Shown here in pieces: positions 1-8,083 of a stretch of DNA of 22,844 bases; position 1 is the stretch's first letter, and each line of letters starts with the position of its first letter. The DNA comes from Welwitschia mirabilis (Eukaryota; Gnetophyta; Gnetopsida; Welwitschiales): NCBI GenBank assembly GCA_051453625.1, contig JBOZIK010000001.1, forward strand, positions 30,304,817-30,327,660, read 5' to 3'. Position numbers and translations under genes: made by a program. The notes under the pieces were generated by a model. It made no database searches. It was not told where the DNA came from and saw only the letters and a list, made by a program, of their open reading frames with translations.

Positions 1-396
1 AAATCTTTTGAAAAAGGCTTCTTAAACTTAACTCTAAGATTTTAGGCTCTTATGAGGGATTGTTTTGAGCAAAATTTTAGCTTTATCTCGTAATGTGATG
101 GGAAAAATGATCATCTAGGTTCTATTAGTTATGCGCCTTTTACCATTTCCGGAAGTAAGAATGAGTTTTTTAATTTTAGCAATGTGTTGTAGGGGGTCTT
201 CATCAGGTTCTTCTCGAAAGGTAGTATAAGCATTTAAGTTTTTAAGTTCCAATCGTTACCAAGAGGTAAGTCGAAAGGGTTTTGAATTTCAAGTTATTTG
301 CTATGAGATCTCTCAAAGTTAAATGAGGAGTAGGAGTAATGGTTCTAACGACAGGGGGTGCCCCCGGCAAGATACGTTGTTTTTGATGAGAGGTGG
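1..396 (-). pseudogene. Ty3/gypsy retrotransposon gag fragment, broken
   Basis: Read on the minus strand from about 240 down to 1, one frame matches the shape of a plant Ty3/gypsy Gag (Retrotrans_gag family). A segment EEPDEDPLQHIAKI is followed by FPITLRDKAKILLKTIPHKS and then by EAFFKRF. These correspond to the family pattern of an acidic 'EDP..H' stretch, 'FP.SLrdkA..WL.slP', and a closing 'aFL.kF'. At least four in-frame stops interrupt it: one before the FPITL block and three close together just before EAFFKRF. A second frame between about 390 and 240 (containing LTLRDLIANNLKF) could be the preceding part of Gag. Gag would package element RNA into cytoplasmic particles, but this copy cannot make it. 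The fragment runs off the window at base 1 and into a gap at 397. Plant Athila/Tat-like elements are the nearest type I can recall; the lineage is not certain. Confidence 0.55.
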
Positions 397-1017
397 NNNN
401 NNNNNNNNNNNNNNNNNNNNNNNNNNNNNNNNNNNNNNNNNNNNNNNNNNNNNNNNNNNNNNNNNNNNNNNNNNNNNNNNNNNNNNNNNNNNNNNNNNNN
501 NNNNNNNNNNNNNNNNNNNNNNNNNNNNNNNNNNNNNNNNNNNNNNNNNNNNNNNNNNNNNNNNNNNNNNNNNNNNNNNNNNNNNNNNNNNNNNNNNNNN
601 NNNNNNNNNNNNNNNNNNNNNNNNNNNNNNNNNNNNNNNNNNNNNNNNNNNNNNNNNNNNNNNNNNNNNNNNNNNNNNNNNNNNNNNNNNNNNNNNNNNN
701 NNNNNNNNNNNNNNNNNNNNNNNNNNNNNNNNNNNNNNNNNNNNNNNNNNNNNNNNNNNNNNNNNNNNNNNNNNNNNNNNNNNNNNNNNNNNNNNNNNNN
801 NNNNNNNNNNNNNNNNNNNNNNNNNNNNNNNNNNNNNNNNNNNNNNNNNNNNNNNNNNNNNNNNNNNNNNNNNNNNNNNNNNNNNNNNNNNNNNNNNNNN
901 NNNNNNNNNNNNNNNNNNNNNNNNNNNNNNNNNNNNNNNNNNNNNNNNNNNNNNNNNNNNNNNNNNNNNNNNNNNNNNNNNNNNNNNNNNNNNNNNNNNN
1001 NNNNNNNNNNNNNNNNN
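397..1017. other. Assembly gap (621 N)
   Basis: Unresolved bases. ORFs drawn through this gap are artefacts. It separates the minus-strand gypsy gag from its upstream sequence. Confidence 0.99.
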
Positions 1018-1837
1018 TAAATTGCAATGCATAAAATTGAAATAACGATGCAAAAATAATCTATAAAAAGAAATAACGATGCACCTAATATAATCAAGCT
1101 CAACCTTAATAAAGGCTGCCCTCATAATATATATAATAGAAGAAACCTATCATGAATCTTAAACAACATAAACTATGAGGTAAAGATTCCTGCATATATT
1201 AAACAAAAAGGATAATTCATATTAAAAGCATAAAAGCATCTGCATTACNNNNNNNNNNNNNNNNNNNNNNNNNNNNNNNNNNNNNNNNNNNNNNNNNNNN
1301 NNNNNNNNNNNNNNNNNNNNTCTCCTGTCATGAGAATGTTAGGTACTATCTAAGATAATTAGGAATTAAGGGGGAGACCTTTATTTATAGACAGAAAAGG
1401 AAAGGGAACTAACAGAAAAGCATAGGAAAAACTCTAGCTAACATGCAAGGGAAAGTCGTAATAAAGAGGCGATAACTCGAAAAAACATTCAGTAAAACTA
1501 TGAGAAAACAATATCATCTTGATTATCGTCTGGATGAAGGAGGAGACGACGAGGACTGATAATTGGAACTCTGAGCCTGCTCTAGTTTAACTGCTGATGA
1601 TCTACTTATGAAGTGTTATCGACTAGTTTGGAGATGTCATCCACTTGTGACATCTGGACAATGATCTAGACGATGATGTCTAGTAGATTAGATCTCAGTT
1701 TGACTGCAAGTTATTTGTATGTAAACTCTATTATTGCTCAACTGAATTTGTCATCCTAACTGTCATCCAGACGACGATAGAAACAACAGTCGTTTCTTGA
1801 TCTTTAGTCAGTCCAATTGCTTTGTCATCTGCACGAA
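1018..1837. other. Non-coding AT-rich stretch, possible gypsy leader or LTR
   Basis: No reading frame of interest, and it includes a 72-N gap (1249-1320). Because the gypsy gag to the left is on the minus strand, this is where its leader and LTR would lie. A minus-strand TATA-like motif at 1378-1390 fits that. An 11-base word, CGTCTGGATGA at 1527-1537, recurs inverted at 1763-1773. I could not define LTR ends, so the assignment is only positional. Confidence 0.3.
1378..1390 (-). promoter_or_regulatory. TATA-box-like motif, minus strand
   Basis: The minus strand reads CTATAAATAAAGG, a good plant TATA box, pointing toward the gypsy gag fragment. It would suit an LTR promoter. No other core element is identifiable, and such words arise by chance in AT-rich DNA. 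Confidence 0.3.
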
Positions 1838-2001
1838 NNNNNNNNNNNNNNNNNNNNNNNNNNNNNNNNNNNNNNNNNNNNNNNNNNNNNNNNNNNNNNN
1901 NNNNNNNNNNNNNNNNNNNNNNNNNNNNNNNNNNNNNAGAAACAACAGTCGTTTCTTGATCTTTAGTCAGTCCAATTGCTTTGTCATCTGCAAGAATCAT
2001 G
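1774..2001. other. Unmerged contig overlap around a 100-N gap
   Basis: The ~63 bases before the gap at 1838-1937 recur almost exactly just after it; both contain GTCGTTTCTTGATCTTTAG. The gap is exactly 100 N, the usual placeholder for unknown size. The sequence is therefore present once in reality. The small ORFs here on both strands are products of this duplication. Confidence 0.9.
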
Positions 2002-2118
2002 ATCCGAAATAGTATTTGTCTGTATCTACATGAAATGCTTGTGTTTTATTTGGTATTTGCATGTTTTCGTCTTGTGCTCCTTGATTCTCGATTGTCATAA
2101 GAACTAATCATTTATTTG

Positions 2119-2385
2119 TTATTTTATCTATAAAACAACTCAGAATACCCTATCAAATACATATAAGTTGGCAACGCAATAACTAGCAAAAGCTAATTTT
2201 CNNNNNNNNNNNNNNNNNNNNNNNNNNNNNNNNNNNNNNNNNNNNNNNNNNNNNNNNNNNNNNNNNNNNNNNNNNNNNNNNNNNNNNNNNNNNNNNNNNN
2301 NGTTATTTTATCTATAAAACAACTCAGAATACCCTATCAAATACATATAAGTTGGAAACGCAATAACTAGCAAAAGCTAATTTTC
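2119..2385. other. Second unmerged contig overlap around a 100-N gap
   Basis: Bases 2119-2201 and 2302-2385 are the same sequence, beginning GTTATTTTATCTATAAAACA and ending in CTAATTTTC, with about one substitution, on either side of 100 N (2202-2301). The inner part resembles a block at 22256-22300 (see findings). On the minus strand it can be read as ASYCVANLYVFDRVF, similar to CCAANLSVFD in the transposase gene at the right edge. Confidence 0.9.
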
Positions 2386-3436
2386 TATTATGAATAATTA
2401 AAAGGGCATAGTTTTCAACATTTTTTACTTTTTCTAGATGCATTCAGCTACAAACTCACTATGTTGATAATATGAGGATTGTTCTAGGACCAAATAGAGG
2501 ATTTTAGAGCATTTTCCATTCCTCAGTAATCCAAATTAAGGTAAGATATGAGCACATTCTAATAAGATTNNNNNNNNNNNNNNNNNNNNNNNNNNNNNNN
2601 NNNNNNNNNNNNNNNNNNNNNNNNNNNNNNNNNNNNNNNNNNNNNNNNNNNNNNNNNNNNNNNNNNNNNNNNNNNNNNNNNNNNNNNNNNNNNNNNNNNN
2701 NNNNNNNNNNNNNNNNNNNNNNNNNNNNNNNNNNNNNNNNNNNNNNNNNNNNNNNNNNNNNNNNNNNNNNNNNNNNNNNNNNNNNNNNNNNNNNNNNNNN
2801 NNNNNNNNNNNNNNNNNNNNNNNNNNNNNNNNNNNNNNNNNNNNNNNNNNNNNNNNNNNNNNNNNNNNNNNNNNNNNNNNNNNNNNNNNNNNNNNNNNNN
2901 NNNNNNNNNNNNNNNNNNNNNNNNNNNNNNNNNNNNNNNNNNNNNNNNNNNNNNNNNNNNNNNNNNNNNNNNNNNNNNNNNNNNNNNNNNNNNNNNNNNN
3001 NNNNNNNNNNNNNNNNNNNNNNNNNNNNNNNNNNNNNNNNNNNNNNNNNNNNNNNNNNNNNNNNNNNNNNNNNNNNNNNNNNNNNNNNNNNNNNNNNNNN
3101 NNNNNNNNNNNNNNNNNNNNNNNNNNNNNNNNNNNNNNNNNNNNNNNNNNNNNNNNNNNNNNNNNNNATTCTCATCATTTGTATTACTAATTTTATTCTT
3201 ATTTAACATACCAAAAATAATGATGTGCCTTTATTTCCAAATGAAGTAATATTTAATTTTAATATTCCTTTGTTTTCTTTACCAATTTATAACATTTGGA
3301 TTATACCTCATACTAGGCTGTGTCATGCATCAAGATTATAGGTCTAATTGATAAGTGAAATAATATTTTATTGATGCACCTGTGAGAGACAAATAATGCT
3401 AAAAATGTAAAGAATATAATCTTTAAAATATTAGAC
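2386..3436. other. Non-coding stretch with a 598-N gap
   Basis: 2386-2569 and 3168-3436 flank a gap at 2570-3167. Both parts are AT-rich and I see no feature in them. The right part is where the leader or 5' end of the copia fragment A should be, but no primer-binding site is visible. Confidence 0.5.
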
Positions 3437-5132
3437 ATGATTAAGAAGGAGATTAAGACATTAAATAAACATGTGACATTTGGTATTATGTCGAATATAA
3501 CTCCTTGGGTTGTTGCTAGAATCGATACTAATTGGACAATCTTTAAGATATGGAGAAATCTAAAAGAAGTATACAATGTTAGAATTAGGTCAATTTTTAT
3601 ACAATTAGAGAATCTAAGTCAAAATGCTCTTGAAAGAATGTGATTTCAAAAAATACTTATTAAGGTCACTTCCTTTAGAATGTGATGTGAATAAAACATC
3701 CATTGTAGTAAAAGAGTGTGATAAGAGTCACTGTGAGCATAAAGTCTCTTTGAAATTTGAAACTTTCATTAGCTATTTGAACATGATGCTTATGTTCAAG
3801 AGAAGAATCTAAAGAAGCAGAGATTTAAGGATAGGTGCCTTAACTATGGTCATGTAGGACATGCTATTATTAAATGTAAGGAACCATGTAACAAATAGTG
3901 AAAAAATAAATAAAACAAAATATTATGAAAATAAGAAANNNNNNNNNNNNNNNNNNNAAGAGGATAACGTAAGGGGTTCCATTCCCAATAAAGGAAAAAA
4001 TCATGTCTTGTAAATTTACATTTTGACAGTATGAATGTAATAAAAAATGACGATCTTGTTAATTATTACATGCACTAGTACCTTAACTCTAATAGTATTA
4101 AGTATGTGTGTAATAATTGAACTCTTTTAAAATAATATTAAAGCAGCACAAGGTGTGTTGAAACATGTCAGAAAGGACGGAGTTAATATGTTTGAAGATG
4201 TTGGTGACACTACATTAAGTTATTAAAAATAATCCATCATGATCATGATGCTTACTCTTCTTTATAATTCAAACATAATTTACTCTTGCTGTCTATTTTA
4301 TAGTGCAATTATGATGTTCTCTTTATGAAAGATGGTTAGCATGTTGAAGTGATGTCCAATGGTACCATAAAGTTGATTACATCATGAATTGATGGTATGT
4401 ACTATTTTGAGTTAGATAGAATATTAGTAACTGATATTAAGATGAATATTATTTACATCATAGACTTGGCCACATTAATATAAGAATCATGATATATTTG
4501 GAACTTACACCATACACACTTTCATAATGGTAAAATATTTTGGCAAATTAAGATTATTTAAATGTCAAACAAATTGTGGTCATAAAATTAAACCTTGTTG
4601 ATAGAAAGCCCATGAAACCACTCAAATATGAGCATTTGAATATTGATTCCTTTGGTTAAACTCCATCGTATGGTAATCATTCATTTTATATCTTGTTTAT
4701 AGATAATTTCATATGGTATAGTTGTGTATTTTGTGGATGGCATAAGAATGATGCACCAAGTAAATTTCAATAGTTTAGGAAATATCCTCAAAACAAGGTG
4801 GGACATAAACTAATTTAGTTGCATGTTGATAATAGAAGAGAATATATTGGTCAATAGTTCTAGGAGTTTCTCTAAAAGAAAGATGTAGAACTACAAATAA
4901 TGAAAACATATTCCCCATGTCAAAATGGCATTGCTAAATGTAGAAATCATGTTCTTAAGGAAATGACTCATTGTTTTTTATTTCAAGATCGCAATAATGC
5001 AGATTTGTGAGTATAGGCCCTTTATACCACATAGATAGTTTGTTCCTAATCGGCTCTCCACAACAAACCTCTAAGTCTATAGTCTATTAGCATTAGGGCA
5101 TGGAACAAATCCTAATTTAAGCATGCTTGAAG
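3437..5132 (+). pseudogene. Ty1/copia element A: gag to integrase fragment, interrupted
   Basis: Order of blocks: a UBN2-type gag piece (3437-3640, with IFKIWRNLKEVYNV); a retroviral-type zinc knuckle at 3836-3877, read CLNYGHVGHAIIKC, where Tyr replaces the second Cys; a pre-integrase motif LHHRLGHINIRIM from 4453; and an integrase core at about 4600-5060. In the core, the two catalytic Asp codons are at 4645 (NIDSFG) and 4828 (HVDN). The residue 36 codons after the second Asp, where DD35E requires Glu, is Lys (NGIAKCRN, codon at 4936). All three are in one frame but with several stops. The C-terminal integrase block (GTNPNLSMLEV) ends at 5132, exactly where the LTR of element B starts, and no RT or RNase H follows. 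This is an old, inactive copy cut by a later insertion. A 19-N gap lies at 3939-3957. Confidence 0.75.
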
Positions 5133-5869
5133 TGAAGAGAATTAAATTATATGTCATTGAGGTCACAATGCCAACAAAATAAACATTAAAATTCTTAGAT
5201 CAATTCTTGGTTTAATTATTATCACTTTAAAATTGTTGTTAACAGATTGATGATTGTAAAGCTAATATGCCATTCCAAAAGCATGGTTTAGATGTGTTTG
5301 TATAAAATGGAGTTTCAACCAAATGAACTATTACTTTACATATTCTTGATTTGGTTATTTTGTAAAACGGCTTTCAATACTTTCTCCATGTTCTTTGTTG
5401 TGTATAGTCTGTAGTGCAATCATAGTCTAGTCCTTGTGAAGTTACGAGTTCATGATTCCCTAAGCAACATCTCAGCTAAAAAATGTCAATTTGCAATGTT
5501 TTTGATAAATTTTGTAATAACATGTGTTCTTAAATTCTGGATATTTACATCTGTCAAATTGTTGAAACTGAAATTTTTGTAATCATGGGTTATGCAAAGT
5601 CTTGAAAATGTTTTTTTGGAAGCTCTATTCCTTTCTTTTGAAATTGATTATTATGAGTATAAAGCCTGTCTATTCTCAAAATGTTGATTCCTTTTTTTTT
5701 TGTTAAGGCCATGGAAATGTGACCAACTCATTTACTGCAGTTACAAGTTTCAGAGACATTATGATGCAAAAAAATGGGACCAGTCTTTACTACTTTGAAA
5801 AAGGTCCTTAATGAAGGAGGAAGCATTTTTCTAAAATTTCTCAGTAGTCTTATTAAAAATATTTTTAGC

Positions 5870-5877
5870 TTATAAAT
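5870..5877 (+). promoter_or_regulatory. TATA-like motif in left LTR of B
   Basis: TTATAAAT, about 740 bases into the LTR. The surrounding AGCTTATAAA is preserved in the right LTR at 13031-13040, although the copies have diverged widely. That supports a retained promoter core. Confidence 0.4.
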
Positions 5878-6047
5878 GCGTCACAAATTTCCAGTGGATT
5901 CAGTGCATCAATGTGTTTATAAGCATAAACGTTCAGGCATTTGTGTGGGAGAGATGTTACCACATGTAGAAATCAAGATTGATAAACATCATGAAACTAC
6001 TTTGAATGGGGAGAACACATGTGACAGGAAAGGACCATCTGTCATGC

Positions 6048-6083
6048 AAAAAAAAAAAAAAAGGAAGGAAAAAAAAAAGAAAA
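6048..6083 (+). repeat. Homopurine A/G tract
   Basis: An unbroken run of about 36 purines, mostly A with three short G interruptions. The right LTR has only six A at the same place (after GTCATGC, about 13192), so the tract expanded in this copy or was introduced there. Confidence 0.8.
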
Positions 6084-6180
6084 TCCTACAATTGAGTTCT
6101 ACGAAAAATGATCTAATTGTTCACTCCTTCTTCCACTCGTCTATTTTGATTTGATTATTCACTCTTTTCTTCCACTCGTC

Positions 6181-7765
6181 TGTTGTGCTGCGTACATGCA
6201 GAACCCCTTATCTGTTCTCTGTGTGTATTTTTGTTTTCTTTTAAAAGTGGGAATCATTAAAGATCTCTGATTTTATCAAAAACACTGTAGATTTCAACTT
6301 CTTCTCCAAAAGGCTAGGGAGCTGAGAGATCTTCCTCTATCATCGGTTCTGCCAGGCTTTAGCCATCGGAAAGCAGCAGAGGCAAGAGTAGAGTACAGAG
6401 GCGGTGGCCATGGAGTGAGCAAGGCATTTGTCGACTGCAGCAAATGCTTCATTTTCTCAAATCAGAGCTCAGGAAAAGCCTTGTTATTCCCTTGCTTTTC
6501 TGGGAATTCACCAATCAGATTATCATAGTGGATGAATATTTCGTTGGTATTTCCCAGTAAAACCATACAGTATTCTTCAGAGCCGAGACTGAATTTAGGG
6601 AAGACGTTGATGCTTAGGCATTGTAGTGTTACTGGGATAAGAAAGATAACCCAATCCAACATAAATGATTGCAGAATCCGTTAAAGAAATGGGTACACTC
6701 GCGATGCTGTTAAAACCCTAAAAAGACTCACATTTAGTTACCCAAAACCAATTCTAATGATGAAATTCTTCACGCAAATACTGATGCCAAATTTGGATAA
6801 CAGAAATCGCCTTCAAAAGATTCTGATTTTGGACACCAGAAAGTGCTAGCCAAGGATGGCAGAGTCGTCTCCAATGCCCAATAGGAGTTCTGTTAATTTT
6901 TCCATGATGATAGCAATTCAAAGGGCCATCCTCTCCCACTTTTAGCATATCAAATCATGCTTATTTTGGCTTTATTTTAATTATGATAAAGGCTTTAGAG
7001 GAGAGATGCTGCAGAGTGATGGTTATTCAATTAGCAGAAGACTTGCCCCATTCTTATTCCTTAGTTCTTGTTCTCAATATTACAGTTATCAAAGCCACTG
7101 AAGTAGAAAAGATAGAGAACACAAAGTGTCCAAAATAAGAATTTGCATTTTTCAATTTGGAGGCTCTATACTAAAACAAGTTCAAGTATTTACTTGATGA
7201 TTATTCCATTCCCATTTTATATTTTTTGATTAAATCTATTTATGTGAAGATGGATTTTTCTCAATACTTAAAAGAAATTTTACCGACCTTAACATTGTAT
7301 ATGAATATTATAAGAATTTGGATCATTAGTATCTTATATGTAGCATGGCATTTTGTCATCATTTGGCAAATATGTCAATTTTTCATTTAAATTATTATAG
7401 TACTATGTGTGTAAAACATTATTTTATTTTTTAGCATAGATAAAATCATTTATGAAAACATTTTGGGCTAAAAAAATATTGAGAAATTTTATAGCTTTCC
7501 TTATTATCATGCACCTAATTTCTCATTAGTTTTATTTCGAAAATCTCATTTAAAAAACATATTTTTTAAGTAAATTATGAGAATATTCCATTAAAGATTA
7601 ATTTGAGTCCTTTTGAAGGACAATATAAAAGGAATTTTTATTTTACTTATAAAGAAGTTTTATATCTTTTAATATTTATCTGCATTTCTTTAAAAGAAGT
7701 GTATTTTTTTTTTTTAATTTGTACATCATAATTTTTATATATGTTAAATCCTAGGAACTTCAGTT
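6181..7765. other. Unexplained 1.6-kb segment between LTR homology and primer-binding site
   Basis: 6290-6960 is less AT-rich than its surroundings and looks like single-copy gene sequence. It has several moderately open frames on both strands, such as a minus-strand frame at 6662-6462 and another at 6948-6754. A minus-strand ATG at 6413, in an ACC-type context as CCATGGCC, opens MATASVLYSCLCC but stops after 23 residues. I recognise no family. 6960-7765 is very AT-rich and shows nothing except the CA at 7761-7762 that could be the true LTR end. Nothing matching this segment lies after the right LTR. Confidence 0.45.
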
Positions 7766-7777
7766 TGGTATCAAAGC
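7766..7777 (+). other. Primer-binding site of copia element B
   Basis: TGGTATCAAAGC closely matches the standard plant copia primer-binding site TGGTATCAGAGC, complementary to the 3' end of initiator tRNA-Met. It is preceded by ...CTTCA, a normal LTR end, and followed 306 bases later by the gag start. This fixes the 5' boundary of the internal region of B. Confidence 0.75.
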
Positions 7778-8083
7778 TCCTATATAGTTCTTAGCAATTT
7801 CTAATTCTTAGTAAAAATCCCATTTAGATCTTCTTCTAAGTCTTGTTCAATTCTTGTTCTAATTCCTTTCAATTTTGTTTCCCTAATTCCTATTGTCCAA
7901 AATCCTACCTTTCTCTTGTCTAAGTCTTGATTTAGTTTTCATTAGGCCTTCATAAATCCCATTTTTATCAAATTCCAGACTTCTAATTATTGGAACAAAA
8001 TTGTTGTCAAAATCTTGTTTTTAGCCTCTTCTTGATAAACTTGTAATTCTTGTTCTATTATCAAATCATTACATCCTGAAATC

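Larger units (their letters stand above)
5133..6150 (+). repeat. Left LTR (recognisable part) of copia element B
   Basis: Starts TGAAGAGAATTAAATTATAT and aligns with the repeat starting at 12371 (TGAAGAAAAATTAATTATAT) for roughly 0.9-1 kb in the same orientation. By eye about four in five bases match, so the insertion is old. A TATA-like TTATAAAT sits at 5870-5877 in a context (AGCTTATAAA) kept in both copies. Visible homology ends about 6120-6150, inside a short duplicated TTCTTCCACTCGTCT. The primer-binding site is not here but 1.6 kb further on, so either the LTR is about 2.6 kb long or extra DNA has been inserted. Confidence 0.7.

Noticed and set aside
242-1125. Six overlapping 213-268 codon ORFs on both strands
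   Set aside because: Almost entirely N bases; they exist only because the gap contains no stop codons.
1731-2012. Short ORFs on both strands with an internally repeated peptide
   Set aside because: The repeat is the duplicated contig end around a 100-N gap.
2504-3209. Two minus-strand ORFs of 216-224 codons
   Set aside because: They consist of a 598-N gap with a few real codons at each end.
5133-5200. Reading KRIKLYVIEVTMP as native continuation of element A integrase
   Set aside because: The same DNA aligns with the start of the right LTR at 12371, immediately after a polypurine tract, so the resemblance is chance.
5876-6154. 92-codon plus-strand ORF with a Lys-rich run
   Set aside because: It lies in the left LTR of element B, and the Lys run is the homopurine tract; the aligned right LTR has no such ORF.
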